From Dryobates pubescens (taxonomy: Eukaryota; Chordata; Aves; Piciformes; Picidae): 64,000 nucleotides of DNA. Where the stretch lies: NCBI RefSeq assembly GCF_014839835.1, contig NC_071616.1, forward strand, positions 29,529,307 to 29,593,306. The letters run 5' to 3'. Below, piece after piece: positions 49,276 through 61,265 of this stretch. The first letter of the stretch is position 1; every line of letters begins with the position of its first letter. A model generated the notes under the pieces. The model was not told where the DNA came from, made no database searches, and saw only the letters and a list, made by a program, of their open reading frames with translations. The position numbers were made by a program, and so were the translations under genes.

Positions 49276-52200
49276 ATGGAGTCGATCTTTCATGAGCGGG
49301 TGAGTGAGCGGCCGGGTTTTGCCCTTTGCGGAGGTTTGCCGGTCAGCGTAGTGTGAGTTTTGCCGCCGGTTGGCTGTCTGAGCCAGGAGTGCTTTCCTTG
49401 GGGGGGGCTGTTTGGGGCGGCGGCTGGGTCTTCCGTCCCACTGTGCGTCCCGACTCAGACCCCGGGTTCCACGGGCTGTACATGGTTCCTGCCCTGCCCT
49501 GTCCGGCTGAGCCGCGCTGCCTCTTCTCGGCATCCTTACAGGGGCGGTATGGAGTAGCGACTCGGTTTCCTCTTTCTCAGGGGAGGGCCGGGGCCCGCTC
49601 TGCTAGGCTTGCTGGCTCTGTGGGCCGACAAAATGCTGTTACTGGAGATCTGAGAGGGTCGGGTCAGAGCTTCAGACTTTTCTCACACGGTAACTGCTTC
49701 TTTTGGGTCTTCAGAAATAGATTTCAGGTACGAGAAAGTACAGGCTACGGTTGCTTACTCTTCTTGAGCGAGTTCGCATGGCTTAGAGATGAGCATGAAG
49801 ATATATTCCTGCATCTAGCCTGGCTTGGTTGGAGTTGTGTAAGGAGCAGGGAAAAGCAGAGCTGTTAAGGAAATCCTAATTGATGTACTGTGTTTCTTTA
49901 TGCTGAACAGTGTTGCTGTTTTGGAGGACTATTGCTTATGTGAAATGTGATTTATCCAAGTTCCCAAATATGATTTGTTTGTGCTTTAATGATACTAAAA
50001 CGTAGTTGTTGTTTTTAATGTACTTTGCCAATGGATCTGCACCTGTGTTATGTTAACGCTTAGATTTTTACATGCTTTTCTCATGCGTAATGGTTGGTTT
50101 ACTTTGAAACTAAAGCAAGATAGCTGTATAGCTTTTATTTGGGGGGGGGAACACCAGCTATTCTGAAATCCATAGAAACTGAAGAGTATTCTTACAAACC
50201 GGGTTTGGCTTGCAAAACTTGGCAAGCATTGTGGTATTATACAGCTGCTGCTCAGAAGAATGAGTGTTGGATTTCAGCCCTTATGCTGCTGCTACAATGA
50301 CCTTGAGCTTCAGTCTACGTTTTAAAATGTATTGAAAATAAGTGTACTTTTCTTGCCTAGCCTATCACATGATGAAATTACAGTATTTTTTTTTTTACAA
50401 GTAAGTTGCATTCTAGCTTAATTGCAAAATGCTCCTGATACAGATGTGACAGAGCATAATACTTTCAAAATTATAAGTTTATTGTAATTTGTAGTTGCTA
50501 CAGGCTTTGGGGAAGCCAAGGTACAGTGTTGGGTGTGTCACGTGTGAAACAACTGTTCCTGAGTCAGTTACAAAGTTACACCCTAATGCCTGCTTTAAAC
50601 TACAGTATCCAATTTTTTATTTAAAGTTGTTTAGTGGAAGTTTTAACTGAACCTCTTGTGTTTTTCAGTAAGGTTTGTTCTTCACACACACCACCCCACC
50701 CCCCCCCCAAATTCACTGTCTCAGTTCCTGCCAAAAGTGCCACATATATATGCACACCCCTCACTTGAGTCTGCACGCCTCAAATGCTTCCATAAAAAGG
50801 CATTAAAAACACCATGTTAATAAAGGAAGTTTCATATATCAAAGACCTAACAATATGGCATTTTTAACAGGACAATGACAATTTCAGAAACTATGGCTTA
50901 AGGAGCTGGTATGCTAGAGGCTAGTCCTTTCTTTGATAAGATGCAAGTGGTTAAAAACACTGGAAGGAGTTTATATTAGGATAGACTTAAGTAAAGAGAC
51001 TTGGGATTGTAGGAAGATGCAGTATTTTAAGTGGGGGGGGAAAGAAAGCCTTATTAATATCCAAAACTGTAGGCTCAGTTTTCTGCATTTTATACTTAAC
51101 ATATGTTAATTTTGCATGTGAATACATTTACTACTTTAAGATAAAACTGTACAAATAGAGAAATATCCTCTTAGTGAATTTAAGACTTCAGCTTGTAATA
51201 GAAATAATTTTCAAAGATACTTCAATTTCTCTTTGTTTTGAAATCAGTTTAGTTCAGTTCTGGTGGAGAAGCCTGTGATGCCTGAGCAGGTTTTTCTGCT
51301 CTAGTTTTATCATATGACCAGCAGCAGGGATGTAGTCTCTCCCCGCTACAGGGAGGGCCGCTAATGTTTACTCTTGAGTTTCTTATTGAGGGGAGGACAT
51401 GGTAGTGCTTTGGTAGAGGAAAGAATCGGTTGTCCGGATGGTTGCAGAGTCCTTGTTTAATTTGGTCAGGCCACTGGCAACTTTTACAGCTTTTTCAAAC
51501 CCAACATTTTTACATGAAATTTATTTCCTTTAAGGAAGTAAAGTGTTGTATGGGGCGGGGGTGTGGTGTTGTCACCATCAAATTGATGAGAGGGTTCTAT
51601 AACTTGCAGTGTGGTACATCTGAAGAATTTATGGTGTTCTGGGTGAGTGTGGAAGGCAGGAAATTTGCCAGAATGAAGTGCTGGAGTAATTTTTACAGAG
51701 TAAAACACTAACATGATTTTTCATTGTCTTTGGTATTTTTTCTCTCTTCCAATGTTAGCAAGAAGGCTCACTGTGTGCTCAGCACTGTCTGAATAATTTG
51801 CTCCAAGGGGAGTATTTTAGTCCTGTTGAGTTATCCTCTATTGCACAGCAGTTGGATGAGGAAGAAAGAATGAGAATGGCAGAGGGAGGAGTGTCTAGTG
51901 AAGAATATAGAACATTTTTACAGGTAAAATCATCTTATTTGAGGTGGTTTGGTATTTGCTTGATACTTAGTATTGTGTAGCACACACCTGCTATTCTTGC
52001 ATAGCTAGAGAAGATTAATTTCCCAGTGCTAGAACTTATTAAATTTATAGGCCTTTTAATGTGTGCATCTTAAATTTGGCATTGTCAAATATTACTAGTA
52101 CAGCTTTACAATAATTCCACAAAAAGCTTCATCATCTTAGAGGTGGGAAGGCCAGGCATGGTGAGGAGGACCATCTGCAATTTGCCTTTTGTCTTTGTAA

Positions 52201-55200
52201 GACAATGGCAGAATTAGGAACAGAGATTTCCATGCCTCCCTGCCCTTTAAGCACCAAGCATTTCCAATTTAAATGTTTGAGTTTTCAATTAAAAAGCTGA
52301 TATGGGCATTGAAATTAGCCTTGTAGACTATGACTTGCCAAGTGGATGCTTTAAGTATGTACAGTTATATTTATTTTCAAAGCTGAATTAAGTCTGACCT
52401 TTTATGCTTACACTGTTTTCCCTTTTCTCCCTTCCAACCTCACACTGAGCAGCAGCCTTCAGTAAATATGGATGATAGTGGATTCTTCTCCATTCAAGTA
52501 AGCCAAGCCTTATATTGACAAAATGTTTAACTTATGCAATATGTGTGTTCTCATCATTTAAATAGCATTGTGCTTTTTCATCTAGTTTCCAGTTTTTAGG
52601 CTTAATAGAATTAAATGCTGGACTTTTAAATCTTCACAGTGTTTTCCATTTAAGAGCAGTGACTTGCAGTTCTTCCATTTATGGGCCCTGAAACATGTAG
52701 TGGGAGCATGGACTCCTGACTTGTGGTATAACACCTATTGGCAATAAGCCTGATTTCCAATTTGCTTCTTAGGGGCACTTTGAGTGCAGATCTTGGCTGT
52801 TGCAAGCCACAGGTGAAATAGGAGACTTGAGCTTGTTTTCTGAAATTATAGACTGTAAAGCCCTTGGTAATGATTACAGCTTACCACAGCAACCTGCAGA
52901 ATGGAAAAAAACTGCGCTCTCTGCATTCTGATTTTTACAACACACTGTGTGAACGCTGGAGAGCTGTGAGATTTTGGTGTTTGGGGGGGGTTTGTTATTT
53001 GTTTGAGTTTTGGGTATTTTTTCTTGGTGTTGGGTTTTTTGTTGCTTGATTTTTGGGGGTTGTGGTTTGTAGTTTTTTTGTTTTGTGTGGGGTGTGGTGT
53101 GGTTTGGGGTTTTTTTGTCACAGGATCATAATGAAAAAGTAATTTATAGTAAATATTTTAAATTAAATGGGGAAAAAGACTACTGAATACCAAACCAAGG
53201 CTTATGTCTAGAGCTGAAGGCAATATTTTGCACCTTTGACAAGCACCTATGAAAGCTTGGGAGACAACCAATGTTCCAGGATCCCTCAAGAGCCTCTTTT
53301 CCTTATGGCAGTACAGGGCTGTGTTTGGTGAAACACTGTTTTGCCTTTCTTGTATTCTTGATTGTGCTTCCTCATTTTCTGCCTTTTTTTGTCCTGTCAT
53401 TGTTGTGCTCACTTGCTATGTAATTGGCTTGCTGAAAGCTATATGGTATATTTCTTGCAATGTTATTTGAGATAGCTTTAAAGAGTCATTGTGAAAGAAT
53501 TTGTGCTAATGTACCTGACCCTGTGACAACTGAGTGGTGCAAGACTTTCCAATCATCACTGTAGGGAAGGCAGGCATTGTATTGCAGGGAGGGAATGCAG
53601 AGCGGGTACATTGAGAGCAGAGAGATGACAACTTACGAAATGTTTGTGGGAGGTGAAGTTACAGCTTTGTCTAGTGGAGCAAGCTTATTAACACATCTCG
53701 GTTAAAATACTGGGTTTGTTACTTTCTATTAGATATGGTATGAGTATTAAGCTGGCTTGTGGATTCATGACAGCTGTGTTTTGAATGTGAATCTTAGGTT
53801 TCCTAGCTATGTTTTGAAACCTAAGGTTTATAAAACCAGTATGATTGTTGACAGCAGCTAATAGTTCATTGTTTAAATTTAGATTTGACTTATGAAAAGT
53901 GCTGGTTTTTTACAGGTTATAAGCAATGCCTTGAAAGTTTGGGGTTTAGAACTAATCCTCTTCAACAGCCCCGAGTATCAGAGGCTTGGAATCGACCCTG
54001 TGTAAGACATTTATTTTCTTTAGCACACTGCTTTCATTTTACTGGGAAAAATACTCTTAATTGATGATATAAGAATACTGTTTCAAGCTCTGTTGCATTA
54101 TGATGCTTTCATCTCCTCTGTCTTTAATTTTTTTTCATTTTGGGGGTATATATGAGCATCTGTCCTCTGTGCCTTCATGATATTTCAGTATCTGTGACAT
54201 CACAGGTATATGGAGATCTCAGTAATGTTGACAACTTCCTAAATGTTATAAAAGCAGTACAAGTACTCTGTTGTATTACTGGAATTGTATTATGTAAGTT
54301 GAGTTAGTGGTATTAAAGAACTTAAATATTAATATGCACTCCAATAGTAGAGTATTTAATTTTATCTATACCTTTTGTTTTTCTTTTTTTTTTTTTACAG
54401 AAATGAAAAGTCATTTATTTGTAATTATAAGGAACACTGGTTTACAGTTCGAAAGTTAGGAAAACAGGTGACATTGCCTTTTATTTTTTAATTTAAAAAT
54501 TGACTTCAGAATTGGGGTGGAAAAGTGGTTGCCTCCTGCAAACTTTTGTTGCAGTCTGTTTCAATAGTATCCTGGTTTACCAAAAAAAACCACAAAACCA
54601 AATAATCAAAGAGTAAATGTTTGTTAAATCACAAAAATGCCTGGCAGCTTTTTATTAATACTTGCATGGGAAAAGACTCTAGGATCAGTGAACCTGTCCT
54701 GTAGGGAGTTGCAGCACTGGTAGTGTCTGTGTGATGTCTTAAGCTCTTCTGTTGTTGTTTGGTTTTTTTCTGCTTGAAAAAATAGTGTGGGGAGAGGAAG
54801 GGGGAAGTCCTAACCAACTATTAGGATCTCTATAGAATGCAAATTTATTTTGGTGCAATACCTTATTTACATTGTAAAAATAATTTTGCTTGTTTAAAGG
54901 GACAGCAGGTATAAGAAAGTTCAAATTTCAATGCATTAATATTTGTGATCACTAGTATCTGTTGGAATAAGGATGGGGAAAGTAAAATAACAATGTTGCA
55001 CTATTTTAGTAAAGTTTCTGAAACGGTGGTATTTTAAGCAGGAACTACCTATTGAAGGTGAGGGATGGCCATACAAGTATATGGCACATCTGTAATAGTT
55101 CAAGTCACATCTGTGTCTTTTTTAACAGACATATAGCATTTTATTTCAGTAGCAAATCCTCATTCTGGATCTTGCAACATAAACCAGTTTGGTTGATTTT

Positions 55201-58200
55201 TCAGGGTGTTTTTATTTTTTGGTCATACAGAACTTTCACAAATCAAGCTTTTATTTTTTATGACAGTGGACAGGAGTCTCTTGACCCATTTGGTTCATTT
55301 TTGTAACTGGTGCCTGTGGTGTCATCCAGTTAAAAGAAGAGTAAACCAACAAACACACACACAAAAAGGAAAACCACAAAAACCCCAAACCAAGCAAACA
55401 AATTACCACACCAAACACCCCTTTCTCTTCCAAAAAACCCCAAACCTACAAACTAACAACACTTACAAAAAAACTTCCTACAAGCAACAACCATCACAGA
55501 ACACACAACAAAATTAATTTCTCCTGTGAGTAAACAAACTAAACTGCTGTTGTTCTGCTGTAGTTTAAAAGTATGGCTAATATTTACAAGGCAACTTTTG
55601 TATATTTGATATCTAAAAGACTGAATAGTCCCTTAAACGTATAGGGAAGTTACATACATGTATATTTATGTGTGTATACAACCATGTTGGGGGGAATTCT
55701 GTGAAATAGCATTCTACCCTAAACTGTTCAAAGTTGGAGGGAGGGTGTGTTTTGCTTCTACATGTGGCTTGTAACCACATGAAGACGATATTGTGGTGGG
55801 TTGTAAATTCTCCCCCAACATGAAATTTTCCAGACCAGCTCAGTTGGAAGCAAATGAAATCTGTATTTACAAGCAAAAGTACAATCTACAATGAAATGCC
55901 ATGAATATGTAGAAAATGCACAGTATTTACAATTAATAAACCGCACAAACCCCTCCCCCCCAGTCAAAGACCAAGGGGAAGCTAATAGCTTCTCCCTCCC
56001 CTACCCCCCAGCACATAAAAGGGACAAGAGACAGAGCAGAGAAGTTAGAACTTAGCCAAAAGAATGCAGCCAAGGTGAAGCAGAACCCAGTTAGTATCTC
56101 CCAGCCCAAGGAAGCAAGAAGAGGTTATTTTGGTACAACTGAAGTCCTTTGTCTTCCCTGGGATTGTTTAGAACTGTCACTATTTTCCTTTTTACACCCA
56201 ATAGTGATTTATTTATGTTTTACTACTTTCTGTTTAAGATCTGTGAAAAATCTTTAAAGGAATAGCCTAAAACTACCACAAATACTTAGGTGTCTGTTAT
56301 CTAGAGAGTAATGGATTGGTTTAGATTTGACCTGCTTCTCTTGTATTACAGTTAAAGCAAAATTAGTCCACTAAACCTTCCTTTTCCATGTCTCTAATCT
56401 GTCCGTTGTATTTGTTTACACTCTTGCACCATTGGTCTTCTTACCCTTTCCTAGTAGCAAAGGGTGTTTTTGACAAATTTAGGGACTGACAGAATGGTAG
56501 TCACTTACCTTTATTCCAGGTGAATTACAGCATGGCCCTGACTACAAGTCTATGACTGCATATATGGAAGGTTGGGTAGATAAAAGGGGTATTGATTTTG
56601 ATAAATGGGTAGTCGTTTTTGTGAGAATGGAGATAGTAAAAATTCTATCTGAAATGGTGCTTCCTGGTTAAAATTGGATACTGAATAAGTATGGTATAAA
56701 AAAGGCTTTCCAGACTGGTTCCAGTATATTTGGGGTTTTAAAGGTAGAATATTCTGTCATCCATGTTGACACTGTTGTGTTTTTTTCTTTAGAAGAATTA
56801 CTAGCAATGGCTAGGTGTTTTCAGGGAACTAGAAATTCTGTGGATATTTGTCTCAAGTGTTGTAATATTAAGCTGTATTATCAGCATACTAAATTTGAGT
56901 TAATTTTAAAATTACCTCAAGTAAACAAATGACAGAATGCTTTAATGAAAGTATTTCTTAGAAATAATTCCACTTGTATTTAGCCAATAATTTCTTAAGC
57001 TATGGTATTATGTTACGAGTTATTTCTTCCTTCATTAGTCAGTGTATGGATTAAAAGTAGGATTGAGCAGAGTTTTGAAACGATGTCTGAAATAATTCTT
57101 CTACATTTTGCTTCTGTATTTTGCTTTATTTGTTTTAATCTGCCTGCTACCAGGGTTCAGTAATGGGAGAGAGTATGCAGGAATTTCCCTACTTCAGACC
57201 TCTTAGCTGAAGAGTATTTGAAGGGTAACCTGTAGCAGCATAGATGTTGTTTTTCAATGGACTCCTAATTTAAGAATTTATTTTACTCAATTTATTTGGA
57301 TATTCCATCATAGAAAAGTACCACAATGTACAGAAATGGATTACCAAGTAATCACTATGCTAATTTGTTCTCTCAAACCTTTTTTTTTTTCTTAATTGCA
57401 GTGGTTTAACTTGAACTCTCTCTTGATGGGTCCAGAACTAATATCAGATACATATCTTGCACTTTTCTTGGCTCAATTACAACAGGAAGGTAATAGTAAA
57501 TTGCAGATGTTAAATGTCATTAATTAAAAGTAGGTAATAATCATTATTTATTAGAACCTGTGTATTCAGTTAACTACCCTTAGTTTTATGATTTGAGATA
57601 CTGAAATAACCCAAGTCCTTATAATGAAAGGTAGAGCCTCACATTGTAGTAAACTGCACAGCATTGTGTTTCATATGGTGTGCGTTTTGGAGTGTTTATG
57701 GATGCACCTTAATGCTGTAGACTTACGATTTGTTTTTCTCAGGTTATTCCATATTCGTAGTAAAAGGTGACCTGCCAGAATGTGAGGCGGATCAGCTATT
57801 GCAGATGATTCGGGTACAGCAGATGCAGCGACCAAAACTAATTGGAGAAGAGACAGCACAGTCAAGAGATCAGAGGTAAGGTAAACAGAGAATTCATTTG
57901 AATAATATTCAGTGTGACTGGATTCCGTGATTAATGCCTACATGGAAACAGCCCTCTTTTAGAATTAATTAGAGGTACCTTGAGTGCAAGACACTTGGCT
58001 ACTGTTGCATACCATAAAAGCAAATTGATAGAGTCATAGAATCAGTCAGGGTTGGAAGGGACCACAAGGATCAACTAGTTCCAACTCCCCTGCCATGGGC
58101 AGGGACACCTCACACTAGATCAGGCTGGCCAGAGCTTTGTCCAGCCTGGTCTTAAACACCCAGGGACGGGGCCTCAACCACCTCCCTGGACAACCCATTC

Positions 58201-61200
58201 CAGAGCTTCACCACTCTCACGGTGAAGAACTTCCTCCTCACGTCCAGTGTGAATCTCCCCACCTCCAGCTTCATTCCATTCCCCTAGTCCTATCACTAAA
58301 ATACAAGTACAAATATGGTGTGGTTTTAAGTGGCCAAAAGCTACCTTTAAAAGAATTCAATCTTTCAGTGCACATAAATGTTGTATAGTGCAGATTTTGA
58401 ACTTCAGTATTATGATATTTTCCCAACTATAGTAAAATGGGTAGCAAAACTTACAAAAGTGTATGGTTAGTAGTAATCAGTTGTTAATTAAGACTAGCTT
58501 GTGCCACAAGAAGAAACATGTATCTGAATTCTACATCATTTAAATCAGACAGCACTTCCTTTGGAATAATTTCACTGTAAATGTAGTGCTGCTCTGTTGG
58601 GATGCATACTGCTAATAGGAGACATCCTTGAAAGCATACAGAGTACTACTTCCACGATAGCTTTATCATATTTTTATAGTGATTAAATTGCATACCAATA
58701 AAAAGGCTTAAGAGGAATTAATTTATCATTATTCCACATTGTAAAAGTTAAATGGTGGAATAAAGGTAAATTGATAAAAAACTACGTGCAGTAACATGGG
58801 AAGTGCATCTAGTTTTTGGAGGATCTATTGCTCTGTTGTGGTCGTGAAAGCTTCCTAAGGAGACAACATGCAGTATTTTCTGCTGATGGAACTGTTTAAA
58901 TAGCAAGAGGTTCAAATACTGTGTATTTACTGCTTTTTTGTAGGCTTACTGGTTTTGAAATTTTTCCTATTGAGCAGGTTCTTGTCAACCTGTATGGATC
59001 TAGAGTTCCTGTATTTTCATGTTTACAGCTGCAAGCTATAAAAAGCTTTAAAAATATGCTTAAATCCTTTAAATCTCACAGTAGCAGTTAATAAAATTTC
59101 TCTTGGAATTCTCTTGGAATCTATTCACAGATTACCCAGAAGTGATGTGGACCAAGCAATAGAAGTTAACCATCCTTTTGATGGAACAGGCATGTTAGAT
59201 GAAGATGAAGAGAATTTTCAGAAAGCACTAGCTCTGAGTAGGCAGGAAATTGATATGGAAGATGAAGAAGCTGATCTTCGCAGAGCCATTCAACTCAGCA
59301 TGCAAGGTGCAGTGCTCATCTAAATTTCTCTTGCAGTGTTCATGTTGCTTTAGGCGTTGCGTGACTGAAAAAGATTTCAGTATGCACTTACCAGACTCTC
59401 TGAAGTGGTGGGCTCTGAGGCATGGAAGGATTATCCATAATTTCCAGTAACCACCTCCATTCTGCTTTTTGAAAAGTCTTAACTTCAATGTTTGCGTTGA
59501 TCATTGACAATTTAGACTTGCTTCTTAAAGGGTGGCAGGAGGGAAGGGAAATGGTCCTAAGGTGAGGAGGAGAGGTAATATCAAGTAAAGTTAACTAGGT
59601 GCTGTTTCTTCCTTTCAAGTTGGATGACATTTTTTCAAGCTGTACATGTTACTGTAATTAGTAGGATATGGCATGTTCTGGTTTTAGGTAGTCGTCGAAG
59701 TGACTTCCCAGACTCAGGACGACAGAATGTTCCTCAGTTGCCCCACACCAGTCAGACTGACTCCCTTTCTTCAGAAGAACTGCGAAGGAGAAGACAAGCA
59801 TATTTTGAAAAGTAAAGTAGTTGACAGAAAACCACATGCAGAAGTACATGTGTAACTTTCAGTGCTTTTGGGCGGCAAATGGATTTCTGAGGTCCAGCTT
59901 TACACTCTTAACCTGTTTTCCTAACAGTACCCAAGCTCTGCTATTCTCAGGTGGTTCCTGCAAAGAGAAACCTGTAAATAAGAGGGGATTTGTTAGTGTA
60001 ACATCAGTCATGTAAAGAAAGAAAAAACTGTGTTCTAGAAGTATCTTCAATTTAAATCCTGTAAATAGCTGTAATTATATTCCTGAAGTAAAATATTTGC
60101 TCTCTAAGGCTTTGCTTCTGGTAATGATGCCTCTAATGTGCATCACATGCAAGCTTTCTTGATGATAATTTACATGGAATACCTTTTTAATACATTAGTT
60201 GGGGTATTGTAGCTCTTCTGTTTATCTGTGTTCTAGTGGTAGAGGAAATAAACCATCAGGGAGAAATGTTGTGGATGAGAAGTGTTAGACTTTGCATGAG
60301 AGGATAAGAATGCTGAACATCCAAGTTCTGGGGAAATAGTTATGTGGCTTGGAATACAGTGTTGGGAAGATAGATGTCTGAAGGCCAGAGTGAAATGATT
60401 GAAGAGATTTTAGGTGCAGGAGTGATAACTGTATCAAATAGCTTCTACTCTTGAAACAGACTTGAAACAGGTCTGTACTGATGTTAGTCTTACTTTCTTA
60501 AATTTGTAACACTTTCAGGCAGCAACAACAGCTGCAGCAGCAGGATCGGACTGGTAAGGTGCAGGATAAGCCAATGCCAAGCTCAAGCACTCCAGAAGCT
60601 GATTCAGGTATTGCTTGTTAAACTGATGTCAAACACTGAAATGTCTTTTCCACCCTTCCTGTGCACTGTTCCCTAACTTTCCTTGTCTGCCTACTTGGTT
60701 AGTCCAGGAGTTCAGACTATCACAGCCATTACTCTGACAGTGAAGAGCATTATTATTAGGCCATTTGAGTTGTGGCTTTGCTCTGTTTTCTTTGGCTTGA
60801 ACATTACAAATTGTAATCTTTATTTGTGCTGAGAATTTGTTTACTAAACAACTTTTTAAGTTGTGTGACAATGTAATAGAGTAGTATCTGACAAAATTAG
60901 TGGAACCAGTTTTCAGTAGAACATAAGTATATAGGCTTTAGTAGTATTGGGTATCAATGATTCAAAATTAATGTGTATTTCTTGTTGCAAACTGACTGTT
61001 GTGGATGGATATCTAGTGCAAAACTATTTTAAAAAAGAAGGCCAAAACTAGTTTTGAGGGTGGGATGTAGACAGATAGGTGTGGACAAAAGGAATCATGA
61101 AAATACTTAACTAGAGTTGAGAACTCACTTTGTGCATTTTTTACAATGAATATGTATTTATTTTCTTTAGGAGGTGATATGAGTGAAGAAGACATGCTTC

Positions 61201-61265
61201 AAGCAGCCATGAATATGTCTCTGGAATCTGTTAGAAACCACTTGAATACAGAAGAGGAGAAATGA
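49276..61265 (+). CDS. ATXN3: ATXN3, ataxin-3 (Josephin deubiquitinase)
   Basis: Ubiquitin protease acting in protein quality control with VCP/p97. Eleven coding exons: 49276-49299, 51759-51923, 52453-52497, 53916-54001, 54401-54467, 57402-57489, 57743-57875, 59131-59306, 59688-59811, 60519-60607, 61171-61265. They join in phase to 363 residues. The Josephin domain (about 1-180) keeps Gln9, catalytic Cys14, His119 and Asn134. UIM1 (about 226-241, [16 protein letters not shown]) and UIM2 (about 246-261, [16 protein letters not shown]) follow. Next come a basic VCP-binding motif RRRR (294-297; RKRR in human), the polyglutamine site and UIM3 near 338-353 ([16 protein letters not shown]). The polyQ site is only QQQQLQQQ (304-311), broken by a Leu codon. 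ATG context AAACATGG is strong. The linker 262-290 differs most from human. Looks intact. Confidence 0.97.
52447..52455 (+). promoter_or_regulatory. ATXN3: Triple tandem splice acceptor (GAG-CAG-CAG) at ATXN3 exon 3
   Basis: Three AG dinucleotides, three bases apart, lie at the start of exon 3. The middle one (exon from 52453) gives the human-like FLQ-QPS junction. Use of the first or third would add or remove one Gln without a frameshift. Confidence 0.7.
52972..53118 (+). repeat. G/T-rich low-complexity tract in ATXN3 intron 3
   Basis: About 145 bases nearly free of A and C: G8, TTTG, GTTTG and GGTGTGGTGTGG groups. It is the reverse-complement type of the A/C tracts elsewhere and lies about 800 bp upstream of exon 4. 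Confidence 0.8.
55342..55514 (+). repeat. A/C-rich low-complexity tract in ATXN3 intron 5
   Basis: About 170 bases, mostly A and C (AAACCAACAAACACACAC, then irregular ACAAAAACCCC groups), interrupted by a short CTTTCTCTTCC. It lies about 900 bp downstream of exon 5. Confidence 0.8.
55792..56280. mobile_element. Solo LTR of an endogenous retrovirus in ATXN3 intron 5
   Basis: A 489-bp block with matching inverted ends, TGTGGTGGGTTG at the left and ACTACCACA at the right, as retroviral LTRs have. The left part (free of long frames, with 'gtaaattctcccccaacatgaaattttcc') resembles common avian ERVL-type LTRs. No internal region is present, so it is a solo LTR. A TATA-like ACATAAAAG at 56012-56020 lies inside on the plus strand. 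The 5-bp flanks (GATAT and AATAC) agree at three positions, so any target duplication has aged. Orientation is unsettled. Confidence 0.6.
58028..58302 (-). mobile_element. CR1 3'-end fragment in ATXN3 intron 7
   Basis: Plus strand reads 'gagtcatagaatcagtcagggttggaagggaccacaagg', then 'ctgccatgggcagggacacc', 'ggcctcaaccacctccctggacaacccattcc' and 'cctcctcacgtccagtgtgaatctccccacctccag'. This is the reverse complement of a CR1 3' end, antisense to ATXN3. It is a different subfamily from the TTTATTCTAT-ending copies. Confidence 0.9.

Noticed and set aside
49326-49868. Open frame of 180 codons in the CpG-rich start of ATXN3 intron 1
   Set aside because: Long frames arise readily in GC-rich DNA. 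It lies just after the exon 1 donor, resembles no family I know and has no independent promoter or splice support.
55792-56280. A complete endogenous retrovirus in ATXN3 intron 5
   Set aside because: Only one LTR-like unit is present, with no internal gag, pol or env region beside it.
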